Shown: positions 36,786-49,387 of the stretch, in pieces
Numbering within the stretch: position 1 is the stretch's first letter
How the letters are laid out: each line of letters begins with the position of its first letter
Made by a program: the position numbers and the translations under genes
NCBI GenBank assembly: GCA_022578965.1
Contig: MU400634.1
Span: forward strand, 51,455-115,454
DNA from: Xylaria sp. FL1777
Lineage: Eukaryota > Ascomycota > Sordariomycetes > Xylariales > Xylariaceae
Reading direction: 5' to 3'
Length of the DNA stretch: 64,000 nt
Notes under the pieces: generated by a model
Told to the model about the DNA's origin: nothing
The model's input: only the letters and a program-made list of their open reading frames with translations
Databases searched by the model: none

Positions 36786-39700
36786 TTATTTTAGGTGCCT
36801 TAAACTAAAAACATAAAACAGCGGGCTGCGCTTGCTGCAAGCTATAACTTACTTCCTTTAAGGGCCTATATAGATGTATTTATAGGTTCATGGCTTACGT
36901 TCTATATATTCTAGTTTAAAGAACCCTTGTTAATTTTTAAGCTAAGGTTTACTTTGTATACGTATGCATACTACTTACACCTATAGACTATTTGCTAATA
37001 AAACCCAAAAATAACAATTATAACATTGCTTAAGGCTTCTTATAGTAATATTTATATTTAGCGCTAACTTTATAATTAAGATATTTTATTATGTTGTAAT
37101 GTTTTAAGCTTAAACAGTTAAAAGTTAAGCTTTATTTATTAATTTATTAACTAGTGTTATTTTTTTACTTTACTATAGAACTGCAAACTTTTAACAATTC
37201 TAGCTTTAGCCTAGTTAATAGTTACTTTCTAGAAAAACCAACAGCTTTAGAACTTTTAGAATTTATTAGAAAGCTTAGCAAACTAAATAAACTAATTAGT
37301 AATGTAGTATTAAAGCATTTACTTAATAACTATATTTAGTATTTTATGTAGCATATTTTGCTGCAATTAAAACATAATTAACAGTACATGTTAAAATATA
37401 ACTTTATATAAGCTATTACTAGTGCTATTTTAAATCGTTGTTAATTTAACGAATTATGTAAGCTTAAGCTTAAAGCTAAGCAAATTAAGTTAATTTAGCG
37501 TATAGTATTTTATTATAGTAATATTATATTAGTAGCTTAAACTAATTACAGGAAAAGCATTATATTATAAACTGTTTTAGTTATTATGCAAAGCATAATA
37601 ACTTTATAGTTATACTTATTAAAACAATTAAAACATAATTAATTTAATTTAATTGCTTAGATTTTTAATACTTATTTATTATTAATAATAAATAATATAA
37701 CAAAAGTTAATTAGTACTACATAAATAGTTATAAAAATATATTTTTATTGTTTAATAAAATAATGCTATATAAGCTAAGTTAGCTTTAAAACGCTTTATA
37801 TATGTTATTTTTAAGCTAAAACAAGCTACTTAAAAACACTTTATTAACCTGCTTTATAACTTTTTGTTTAACTAAAAAATTACGTTTATAGCTATTAATA
37901 AGCTTTATATAGTTTATTAATAAAAAGATTTCTAAATTGTATACTTTAATATATATTATATAAAAGCGTTAATTTTACGAAATATATTATAGTTTAGCTA
38001 TACTGTTACACTAAGCTTAAACGCTTAAGAGTTTATATTGCTTAAAGCTAGATTTTAATAGCAAAATACCTATTTAAGAAAACTATAATTTGTTTATACT
38101 TCGGTTAATTAGCTTAATATATTTTTTGTTGTTTATTTTATAAAAAAAAGTACTATTATAAAAGATTACTAGTAATTAAGTTTCTTAATTAGCAAAACAT
38201 AGCGTAGTATAGCACACTTAATCCTTAAAACTATTGTTTTTATAAATAGCAAAAAAAGGCTTATTGTTATGCGCTATTTCTTAATAATATAGCTTTAAAA
38301 GTTAAAGTTTATTCTAACTAAAGTAAAGCGCTTTGTTTAAAAATATAATGCAAATATATGTTCTAATAACTAATAGCAGTTATATAACAAGTTTATAAAG
38401 CTAGACTTTCTTTGTTAAATTATGCTTATTATTATAGCTCTTAAAATAAAAATAAATATTTATAATGTAATGCGTGTTGTTTAGTTTAGTTTTATTGCTT
38501 TTAAAAACCTTTTAAACTTGTTGCAAAAGTTTAACTAAGCTATTTAAGATAGTATAACATAAAAAACGGCATTTTTTTTTGCTTCTTACTAGTATTTCGA
38601 TTTATTAAAAGCGCAAAAAGTTAAGCTTCTTAAACTAAAGCATAAAGAAAAGCTACTAAAAAACAATCGAAATAATTTGTGCTTTATAATAAATATAAGC
38701 AATAGCACGTTAAAAAGCTTAACGTTTAGCTATATATAGTTTATATTATTAAACTACTAATTAATTATAACTAATAAACTTAAGAATAAAAATGGTTTAA
38801 TAGTTAACTTTAAACTAAAATAATTTAAGCTAGTTAAGTTTACTAAGTAAACTAAAGCCGAACTAAAGTTTAAAAACAAGCTATAAGCTGTTTAGCTAAA
38901 CATATATAAATTTATAAATGTAAAATGCTTTAAAAAGTATGCTTTATAGTTTTTATAGCAGCTAAATAATAAAAATATTAAAAAGCAAAAAAATATATAA
39001 TAAAAAGTGTGCTATAACTTATATTATTATAACCTTAGTTAATTATTAAAGTTGCTGCTAAAAATACGCTAGCAGTTTATGTTTTAAAAAAGGATTATTT
39101 TTTGGTTTTTATAGCAAAAGCTTTAGAAATTTTGCGCAAAACACTTTATAAACTTATATTAACACTTAAACTTTGCTATTAATAGTATAACAAAATATTT
39201 TATGCTAAAAAAAGTTTAGTAGTATATTGCTGCTATATTTAATAAAGTAGTTAATATAAATACTATGTTTTTTTTAGTTTATAATGCTATAAAAATATTT
39301 AAATAAAATAAATAGAAAAAATATAGCTATATTTTATGTGCTAAGCTTTTTATAATATACTAGCATACTTTTAATAAGCATGCTAAGCATTTTGCAAACA
39401 AAGCACAAATTAAAAATGCTACTAAAAATATACCTTGTTTAACCTTAAAATTAATACTAAAAATATAAACAAAGCAGCAGTTAAATATTTATTAAACGCT
39501 TAATATATAGTTAAGCTAGTTAGCTTTACGCTTAGTAGCAGTTATAACTTTTGTTTTGTTATTTTTAATAAAACTAACTATAGTTACATTACTTTCAAGT
39601 GCTTTTTTTATATATATAAATATATTGCTAGCTATAAATTTACTAGTATAATTTAAATTACTAAAGCATAATAAAGAATTGCTAGCAAATAGTAGTTCTA

Positions 39701-42700
39701 AAAAGCTAAAAAAAAAGCAAAAAAAGTAAAACATGTATAATACCTTGCGCTAATTTATATTTAGCTATAGTTCTTTAGTTTTTTTTTTTTTTTTTTTTGC
39801 TTTTTTATAATTAAAAGTATATAGCTGCTGTTTTTTATTACTTTTAATAAATAGCTTATTTTTATTAGCTAAACTTAGTATATTTTGCTATATTAAAACT
39901 TTAGTTAGTTAAATAACCTTAGTATTAAATTTATTAATTTTAGTATTAATAAGTTGTTGTTTTTTTTCTATTAATAGATTTAGTATATTAAAAGGATTAT
40001 ATAACGTAGTATAGCTATTAGTACGTTTTTTAGTATTGCTATTAATATATATTTTGCAAGCATATTTAATAACATTTTAATTAATAAAAAAAAAAGTATG
40101 CTGCTTATTTTAATATGTTTAAAAGAACTGTTTTATACTACTATAAATTAAAGCAATATAAAGGCTTATAATAGTTAATTAATTAAATATAATAGAAATA
40201 TTCCGCGTAGAGTTTTTGTTATTTTTTATATTAATTATAAAAGCATTATTAATATGCTTTAAAGCTAAGTTAATAGCTTTTTATTTGCTTTTAGCTGTAA
40301 TATACTAAATAAGGCCTAACTATAGTATTTCTGTTGCAAGTTCTAGTTTTATAACATTAAAATAAAGTAACTAAGCAAAATATAACATTTCTAGTTTATA
40401 ATTACTAAACTTTCCTTTATAAAAAAAAATAAAAAAGTAAAAAATAATTTAATGTAATACTTTATAGTTATTAAGCTAAACTGCTATAGTTATTATAAAT
40501 AGATATTTTATAATACTTATGTATTAGTAATAGCTTTAAAACTTAATGTTAATTAATTTGCTTTTGTTTTAAGTATATTTTTTTGTTTAACTTGCATATT
40601 TTAACTATTAAAACTATAAAGCTGCAATTTTTTGCCTAAGTAATATAAGATTTATGCTTTTTAATGCTATTTAAATATAGTTTAGTTAGACTTTATTAAG
40701 AAATAATATACTAAATTTAACTAAGTTATAAATTAAGAACGCTAAAATATAAGCATAAAACTTATTATATAGTAATAGCAAAGCTTAATAGTATTAAACT
40801 TTATTTTTTTTAATATGCTGCTTGCAGCTAAAAAATTGCACGTTATGTTTTATAAAAAGATCCTAAAAAGTCCAAAAAATTAGTTAAATAAAATTTAGCG
40901 TAATATAAAAAAAAGTTAATATAAAAAGCATTTATTATTTATAGTTATATATATTGTTTGCTTTTATTTAAATAGCTATTATAGCTTAAATAAAAAATGT
41001 AGTTTTTTAATTTTTATGTACTATTGCAAGTTATTTATTATAGTTTTAATAATTTAAAATAGTACAAAATAAAATATTATAAACTTAATATACTTTAGAT
41101 ATTTCTTTTTTGTTTTTGTAAATAGTAAGGGTTTATAAAATATAGCTAACGTTATTTTGCAGTTATGTAATATTTAAAAATAAAGCAAACCTTTTTAAAT
41201 GTAATAATTTAAATAAAAAACAAATAGCATAAACTAATAAATAATTAGTTGCTTTATTTATATAAGCTAAAGTTAGCGTTAAATAAAAAAAAAGCTATTT
41301 TTCTTTAAAAGAAATAATAGCATATTATTATAACTGCATAAATAAGCTAAGCATATTTAAACTAATAACTATAAAACAGTTAGTTAAATTTTGCATAATA
41401 TTTTTATAACTTATGCTAAGATTTTAAACACTATTTTTAAAGTTAAAATTATTATATATAAATATAGCACTTAAATTATAAGCAATACGCTTTAAGTTAA
41501 GCTATATATTTATTAATTTAGGTACTAAAACATTAGTTAATTAGCTGCTATATATGCAATTTTGTTTAGCTATTTTATTTAGCTGTTTTAAAACAAACTT
41601 ATAGCTAATATATACCTTAAATTAAGCAAAAGTATTAATTACCTAAGTTTATGTTTTATTATTATAAAAGTAAATGCTAATAAATTACTATAAAAAATTG
41701 CTTGTTAAAAGTGCATATATACTTAATAATAAAGCTATAATTATATATGCTTTAGCAATATAAAAAAACAGTATATTAGCTTTAGTTACGTTATAAGATT
41801 TATGCCTAGTTTGCTAATTTATAAAAATACTTAAAAAAAAAGCAACAAAACGTAAAAATGCATTTTAAATTTAGGACTAAAAAAAACAAAGTAACTTTTT
41901 AATTTATTGCGTATTATAAACATTTTTAACTTAGCAAAGCTTTTTATTAAGAGCTTTAAATGTTTTAAGATTAAATTTAGTAAAGGCTAGTTGTTTAAAT
42001 AAAGTAAAAAGCTTGTTTTAAAATGCAAAAATGTTAGCAATATTACAACTTGCATTATTTTTTTTGAATTTTATCTAAATACTAGCTTTTTAAAAACGCT
42101 ATTAAACTTTGGAGTTTTTTAATACGTTAACTATTTTACGCATTTATAGCTTTAACTAATTATTAGTTATAATTTGCAATAAAAGCTATCCTTTTAAAAA
42201 CTAACAAAAATTGTAGCTTTAATTACAATTATAATGCTAGTACTTTTGCATGTTTATTATAACCTATTGCTAGCATATAGAATTAGATTTTTTGTTTAAG
42301 TTGTTGCTTTTATAATCGGAATTATTTTCGAAGTTAAAAGCAATAAAAGTAGTATTAAGAAAATCAGTTAATTCGGATATAAAAAGTAGCATAAACGCTA
42401 GTATAGTAAACTATACAGGCAAGCAAAATAATCGCAGGGGAAATAATAATAAAGAGAACAATATTTCGGTCGGAAAATCTATAGTATGCAATGCAACAAA
42501 AACCAGGCGTTAAAAAAATACAAAAAAAATATAACTATATGCAAAATATAATAATTAATTAATTAGGTATAACTATGAACAGATTTAAAGTTGCTGCATA
42601 AATAAATTACGGTTTGTTGTTTTTTAAATAAAAACGTAAGCAAGAAAATCAACATAGTTGCCTTAAACCAAAATTCCAAGTTTGTGTTAAAAAGGGTAAA

Positions 42701-42781
42701 AAGGGTTATAATTAGTAGAAAAGTGGTATAGCTAAAAAAATACAAACATAAGGACCATTCTGGTTTAAAGCACCTAAGATA
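36786..42781. mobile_element. 6.0-kb TIR DNA transposon inside the gypsy integrase (Mutator-like by TSD length)
   Basis: The ends are inverted repeats: TATTTTAGGTGCCTTAAAC from 36787 against TATCTTAGGTGCTTTAAAC read on the other strand from 42781, with only C/T differences in the first 19 bases. ATTAATGTT flanks both sides, and removing element plus one copy rejoins the integrase reading frame (LINV then KLKFLTAYYL). A 9-bp duplication is typical of Mutator-like elements; superfamily is inferred from that alone. The interior is strongly A+T rich, but about 200 bp at the left end and 480 bp at the right end keep more G+C. A minus-strand reading at about 38,400-39,700 looks like degraded coding sequence; no DDE motif could be placed. 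Confidence 0.85.
38400..39734 (-). pseudogene. Degraded open region in the DNA transposon, function not identified
   Basis: On the minus strand, long stretches are interrupted only by TAA and TAG, as expected if Gln codons were converted. Examples are the 72-codon frame at 39734-39516 and the segment down to about 38,450. The composition (Leu, Gln, Ser, Ile) is protein-like but I recognise no domain. It may be the transposase. Confidence 0.35.
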
Positions 42782-43440
42782 ATTAATGTTAAGCTTAAGT
42801 TTTTAACTGCTTACTACTTATAAATAAATAAACAAACAAAAAAACTAAACTAAACTTTAAAGCAATACTTATAGAATTATATTAACTATTAATAAAATAA
42901 TTAAGTAAAACTATTACTAATAGCATAAATCTTATATAACATATTAACAAACAAAAATATAAACATATTTTCGCATAAAGCTATTTATAAATAATAAGCA
43001 ACTATTAAAAAACAAAAAAAAACATTAATAAAAGCACTTGTTATTTTAACTATAGTATTTTAAGCAAAAACAATTATAACAGAAATAAAAACACTACAAG
43101 CTAAACTGCAACTATGTTTTTAGTTTTTATAACAACAAATGTTAATATATTATAATAAAAAGCAAACTAAAAAACTAGCCTTTAAAAAAGGAAACAAAGT
43201 TTATTTATTACAACAAAAACAAAATGCAAACATTAATATTTCTTAAATTAAAACAAAACAACTAAGCAACAAATTAAAATTTAAAAAACTTAATTTTTTT
43301 AAAGTTAAAGAAATTATTTTATTTACTAACTATAAACTATTATTACTAAAAAACATGCAAATTTACTTTATTTTTTATATTTTTTTACTAGAACTAGCAC
43401 TTATTAAAACACTTATTAAAACATAACTAAAAATAAAAAC
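42782..43440 (+). pseudogene. Integrase remnant, second part
   Basis: It resumes with ATTAATGTT and reads, stops ignored, as LTAYYL, INKQTKKTN (HPQTDGQTER block), LKQYLQNYINYQQNNWIKLLPIAQIALYN and ending KKGNKVYLLQQ (the KVGDKVWL-like block). Order and spacing match the gypsy integrase core and C-terminal domain. Confidence 0.85.
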
Positions 43441-43446
43441 AGATTA

Positions 43447-43615
43447 AAACGTTTATAAAATTAAAAACATACTAAATTTTTATTAAAATAACAATAATAT
43501 TAAATATTTTATTAAATAAAACAAATATTTATATGCTAATAATATTTAGAAACTTAAAAAACACTTAGAAACTACTGCAGTAATTATAAATTGGTTTTAT
43601 TGCTAATACTTTAAC
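43447..43615 (+). pseudogene. Chromodomain remnant at the integrase C-terminus
   Basis: The reading YKIKNILNFY, IKYFIK-stop-NKYLYANNI-stop, KLKKHLE follows the chromodomain order (VEKILD, YLVKWKGY, ENTWEP, NLKNA-like). This places the element among chromoviruses, whose chromodomain directs insertion to heterochromatin. Confidence 0.7.
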
Positions 43616-44265
43616 TGCTTAAAGCTAAAAAAAGAAAGTTAACCTTAAAAAAAACGCCTAAAAAATCTTAATTAAACTTAAACAAAGCAGCTTGTACTGC
43701 TTTAGCTCGCTTTTTTTGTTGTTTTTGCTTTTTTACTAGTACTTTTTGTTTTTTTTTAATGCGCTTTATTTTGTTTAATTTATTTAAGAATTAAAGCTTT
43801 TGCTAAACTATTTTAACGCTTTTTGCTTTTAGAAAACGTTTTTATATATAAAGCTAAACTAGCTTGCTTAAAACAGAATTAAAGCTATTTTAAGCTTGTT
43901 TTAATTCTTTTTAAACTAAAAGCAGCTATTGTTTTGCTTGCTTTTTTTTTTCTTTAAAACAACAGTGCTTAAAAACTATATTGTTAATTAAGTTAATTAA
44001 AATCTTTAATTTATTACAAAAGCAGCTAACGCGCATACATTTAAAGCAATAAAACATATTATCTATTATTTTATACGTTAATAACTAATTAAAGCAATAA
44101 AAATAAAGCATAACTTTATAACTAATAAAATCAATAAAAAAAGCAAAAATAAATCTTTGCTTTATTTTTAATAAGCGGTTAGTTCTTTTAATACGCTTTA
44201 ACATTTTAACATACAAAAAAAAAAAAAAAAAAATATTTATGGAAAATTATTAAGACAACAATTTT

Positions 44266-44281
44266 AAAAAAAAAGAAATAA
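44266..44281 (+). other. Polypurine tract of the gypsy element
   Basis: Sixteen bases made up of A and G apart from one T near the 3' end lie immediately before the 3' LTR, the position of the plus-strand primer. A to G ratio may be shifted by RIP. Confidence 0.65.
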
Positions 44282-44972
44282 TATTATAAAATTAGTACTA
44301 AAGTAGCTTTTAAAACAACTTAATGCTTTTATATATACCTTAAAGATTTTACGCTAACTAAAAACAAATCATATAACAATTTACTTAGCTTACTAAGCTT
44401 ACAATAATCTAAGGCTTACTAAGCTTATAATAATTTAAGGCTTATTAAGCTTATAGTAATTTAATGCTTACTAAACTTATAATAATCCAAAGAAAGTTTT
44501 TATTTTTTTTACCTTTTTTTTGTTTATATAATTAAGCACTTTTTATATTTAGTTATTTATTTAGTTCTAGCTTTTTAGCTATTAATTTTTTTATAACTGC
44601 TAAGCACTAATATACTTATTACTTTTAATCCTTTAAGTGTTAAATATAAGTGATAGCATATAACATTAGGTTTATTAGTTGTATTAATTGCGTGTTGTTC
44701 TTGTTATGTAAACACGACTAGCTAGCTACGCAGATTTTGTATAAGGGCCCCTGTCCCTTTAACATAGGTCTACCCTTGGATACCTGTTAGTTAGGTAATT
44801 CTGGCTTAAGATATAATCCCTTATATCTGACATTAAGAACTCTATTAATGCATAGTAATAAAAGTACTCCGAAAACCTCCTTAATGGACCACTGCTAAAA
44901 ATCCTATTATTACTTGCAAATTAAGACCCCAAGGGCAAACCTGTTATATTAATGTATAACAGGTCTGTTATA
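44282..44972 (+). repeat. 3' LTR of the gypsy chromovirus, split by a solo LTR
   Basis: The parts 44282-44637 and 44838-44972 together make 491 bp and align to the 5' LTR. The right end GGTCTGTTATA is followed by AGTAC. This copy keeps more G+C than the 5' LTR in its right part (for example GGACCACTGCTAAAAATCCT near 44,886). Confidence 0.88.
44638..44832. mobile_element. 195-bp solo LTR inside the 3' LTR
   Basis: It begins TGTTAAATATAAG and ends ATATCTGACA, so it has the TG...CA ends of an LTR. It is flanked by the 5-bp duplication TTAAG (44633-44637 and 44833-44837). The site is empty in the 5' LTR, which proves the insertion and its boundaries. A TATAAGGG word near 44,740 suits an LTR promoter. 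It is far less A+T rich than its host, so it came after the main mutation wave or was too short to be affected. The parent family is not identifiable here. Confidence 0.9.
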
Positions 44973-44977
44973 AGTAC

Positions 44978-47900
44978 TTTATACTTTTTTTTCTTTTTAA
45001 ACTTATATTTTTATTTAGTTTATTTTTATTATTTTTTATAGCTTACTTTTTTTGTTATTTTTATATAAACTTTATTTTGTTTTATTATATAACTTAAAAG
45101 TTTAAAAATTATAGCTTAATTAAGTAATTTAGCTATAAAAAATCGTTAAATGTTTTTATATTAATATATAAAAAATATTAAAACTATTTATAAACAAAAA
45201 AAATAAAAATAATTAACTTATTGTTTTTAAAAAATATTAAAGCAACTTTATTTAGCTTAAGCTATTTTAATAATAAGCATAATGCTAAAATTAGGCTATT
45301 ATTTATGCTTTTTAACTTAAAACTAAACTAATATTTGTTATTTAATAGGTTAAAAATAAACAAATAGCTAAACAATTTAAATGCTTTTTTTTGCGTAAAG
45401 CGCTTTAAAAACATTAATAAAATTAAACAGGTTTTTATTTATTACAATATTTTCTAAATAAAAAAAATAATAAAAATAATACTAAAAAATTATTTATTTT
45501 AAACAAAAGCTTATAAATTGCTTAAGCAAAAGTTTAAGCTTTAAAATTCTAAACAAAATAAGTTTATTATTGCTATATTATAAAATTTTAAAGCTTATTT
45601 AAAAGCTATACATTTTATTAATTTTAAAACTTACTTTTTTTAGTATTAAATATATATTAAAAATATTAAAGCTTAAAAAAATTACTACTTTAATTTTTAA
45701 CTTATTTAAGGTTTGCTTAAAAAGCTAAATTAAAATATTATTAATAAAATAATAAAGTTTTTTAAAAAGTTATATAATAACTTAAACAAGATGTTTTATA
45801 AAGACTTTTATAAAATATTAAACAACTAAATTAATAAAGAGTTTAAGCTAAATTTTTACTTTAAAAAAATAAAAAAAGTATATAAAGCATAAAAAAAGGT
45901 TAATTATTTATATAATTATAATTTTAATAAGCTTTTATATATTGTTATTAATGCTACTAAGCTAACTATTAATATAACTATATTAGCTACTAAAATAGTT
46001 ATTATTAAAAAGCAGCAAATAAAATTAGCTTAATATTTTGCTTATAACTAAAACATAAATAATATTACTAAATAAATATAGTAGCTAAAGTTAAAACAAA
46101 AAAACGTAGCAATTATAAAAAAAAAACTAAAAAAAATACTAAAAAAACTGCAAAATTAATATGTTTAGCTAGTTAATTAAAAACTATAAGCATTACAATA
46201 TTATAAAATTAATATAAATTTATTAAAAAAGCAAATGTTTAGTATTAATGCTATAACTTTTAAATATTTATAAAAAAGTAAATATAACTTTAAAAAATAA
46301 AAATAAAGCAAACAATTATTTAATTTTTTATAATAAGTAAAATTAAATAATCTTTATTTAATAAAAGGAACAATTTATTAAAGATATAATATAAATAACT
46401 ATTATATTTATAAATGTAGTTTTGCTTATAAATTAAAAAAGAAAAACATTATATATTAAAACTTTAAATAGTATTTAAAAGGGCTAAAATTTTCTGCAAG
46501 CTTTAAATGTATAAAAGTTTCTTTTAAAATTATAAAAATTAGCAAAAATAAAAAAAGAATTCTTAATGTTGCAATAAAGTAAATATATAATTTTGTTTTA
46601 AGCAATAATAAGCCATTTAAGCAAAAAGCTTATTATTAACTATAGAAAAAAAACCTTATTTTAAATAATAAAGATTTAAATGTTAAAATAAAAAGCAAAC
46701 AAAAAAGTTAAAAAAAAAAAAAACTTTACTAGCTAAATAATAAATAGCTAAACTAATTTTTAAATAAAAAGTTTAATAATTAAATTAATATGCTTTATAA
46801 AATAAAACTAGCAAAAGCTTGCAATATTAAAAAAAACAACTTAATAAATAGTAAGCTAAATAATAGCTTTATTACAATTAATTAAAACTTTATATAAAGC
46901 ACTTTTTATAATGTAAATAATACTAAAGTTTTATAAAGCTATATATTAAGCAAAAAAATTAGCGTAAATATATTTTAAGCTAATTGTTATAAGCTTTTAT
47001 TTAGAAAAGCTGCTTTTTATTAAATAAAAAGTAAAAAAAAACCTAAAAAACAAAAAAAAAAACCTTTTATAAGTTAAATAATTAAGAAAATTTATTTAAA
47101 TAATAATAAGTTCTTTATTTAACTTAATACTAAAAATATATAAATAAACAATAATTTTTATAAGCAAAATATTTTATTAGAACTAAAGAGTTTTAATTGT
47201 TAAAAATTCTAAAAAATCTAAAAAGCAAAGCTTATAAAAAAAAGCTTGAAATTTGAAAAAATATAAGCTAAAAAGTCTAAAGATTTCTTAAATAAAAAAA
47301 TAAATGTTATTTTTAAAAACTTTATACTAGAAGTTTTAAAATATTTTAATGTTTTTATTTAAACAATTGCTTAAATAAAAGCTAAATTATATTTTAAAGC
47401 AATAAAAGTATTTAAGCTAATGCTAAAAACAATATTACTACTTTTAAATAATTTTAGCAAAAGTTTAAATTAGCAAATTAAATTAAATATATTATGTTTT
47501 ATTTTAAAAAAAAAAAATAATAAGTTAAAATATAAAGCTTAACTAAAAACTTTATTATAAGAAATTTTAACTTAAATAAACATAAAAGATGCTTTTTTTT
47601 ATAAAAGCATAAATTTTTTAAAAAATAATATAAGGTTTTAATAATTAGTAGTTAAAAAAACACAAAGAAGTTTTTAGCTAATATTATAATTAGTTAATTA
47701 GCTTATTAAACATAAATTGCTAAATAGTACTTATAAAACTAGCTTTTTATTAAACTATTTAATAGTGTATATAAATAAAAAAATAAATTATAATAGTTTT
47801 ATTATATATATTTATATGTTTTAATTTAGCTTTATAGCTGCTTTTTTAAAAAAGTAATGCTATAAAATAATAAAAGTTCTTTATGATTAAAACTAATAAA

Positions 47901-49385
47901 ATAATTAAGTAATGTTATTTTTTGCTTATATTGCTTTAAATTTTTAAACGTTAAAAAATAAGCTAAAGTTTAAAAAAATGCTTTTTAAAATTTTAAACTA
48001 ATATAATATTATATATTTATTATTTAAAAATAACTTAAAAAAGCAAAAGTTATTAATTATTATATTTATGTTACTTTTAAAAAAAGTAGTATTTTTAGTT
48101 AAACTTTAGCTTAGTACTAATTTTACGCTAGTAGTACTAAAAAAAAAAAAAAGGCTTAAAGAGCTAATATAGCTAGTATTAATAGTTTTAAAAAGCGCTA
48201 ATTAAACTTTTAACCTTTTTAAAATAAAGATTTATAAAAAATATAACAATTATATTAGTAATAATAGCTTAAATTTATTTAAAAAAATATTAAAATATAG
48301 ATTTTATAATAAAAAAAACTTAAGCTTAATAAATTATTTTAATTAAAAATATTTAAGCTTTTTAAATTTATGCTTTATATTAGCTTTATTGCTAAAATTG
48401 CAAAGTATTTTAACTATATTTTTAAGCGTTATAAAGCTAAAAAAATATATATAGCTTTACTTAAAGCTTACTATAAAGATAAAAAACAAGATTTATAAAA
48501 GAAATATTACTAGAATTATTAATTTTAAAGTGTAGTTTAGCATTATTATAGATTTATTTGTTAATAAAAACAGCTTTACTACTAAAAATACAAATATAAC
48601 CTAAAAAAAATTTAACTAAATTAATAATTTTGTTAAATATATAAAATGCTTAAAAACTACTATTTAAATAAATAAAAGATTGCTGCTTTTTTTGCTATAT
48701 ATAATTAACAAAAAACAAATTATTTACTTTTTATTATTAAAAATAAACTTTATTATAAAGTTTTAAATAAGTTTATATTTTTAGGGCCTTTATATAATAG
48801 CTAATATAATACTTAAAACAAGCTAAATTATTGTATTAATAATAAACTATATTAAAAAATTAAGTTTAAAAGCTTAAAAACATTAATAACTAAAAAACTA
48901 ATGTATATTTGTTAAACTACTAGCTTAGTAAATAAGCTATATAAAGCACAAAAATACTGAACTTTAAATAAAAAATCTAATAATTAGTAAAAAAAAGCAA
49001 AAAAAAAATTAAAAAAACATAGTTTAAAAAAATATATAAGTGTAAACTTTTAGAAAAATTAAAATTTATATAATAATATAACGTTAGTAGCTTTTTTAAT
49101 TTCTTTTATATAAAATATCAAACTTCTTAAAAATTTAAAAATATAAAATAATAAAAAGGTTTGCGCTATTTTTAATAATAATTAACTATTTAAAATATTT
49201 TTAGTTATAATAAAAAAAGCGCTAAAGCAAAAAAATACTAAAAAATTAACAATTATAAAAACTAAAAATTCTGCATATAAATTAAAAAGCAAATATAACT
49301 TAATTATAACTTTAACTTAAGTATTATTAACTTTTTAAGCTTTAAAAACTAATAAATTAACAAAAAATAAAACAATAATTTTAAA
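44978..49385. other. Unresolved A+T-rich sequence right of the gypsy element
   Basis: Over 4 kb of degraded sequence with no boundary or protein motif that I can defend. It should continue whatever lies left of 31,070, since gypsy inserted between. Frames are broken by TAA and TAG every few codons. Confidence 0.4.
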
Positions 49386-49387
49386 TA

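Larger units (their letters stand above)
31075..44972 (+). mobile_element. Complete Ty3/gypsy chromovirus, RIP-degraded, with two later insertions
   Basis: Two long terminal direct repeats (31075-31565 and 44282-44972) flank gag-pol, and the 5-bp target duplication AGTAC lies at both outer edges (31070-31074, 44973-44977). The 3' LTR is 691 bp, but after removing the solo LTR and its duplication (200 bp) both LTRs are exactly 491 bp. Between them the plus strand carries, in order, a gag zinc knuckle, RT, RNase H region, integrase, a C-terminal chromodomain and a polypurine tract. The integrase is split by a 6.0-kb DNA transposon. Without inserts the element was about 7.7 kb. No frame is intact: TAA and TAG replace Gln and Trp codons throughout. 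Order PR-RT-RH-INT with chromodomain defines a chromovirus. Confidence 0.92.
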
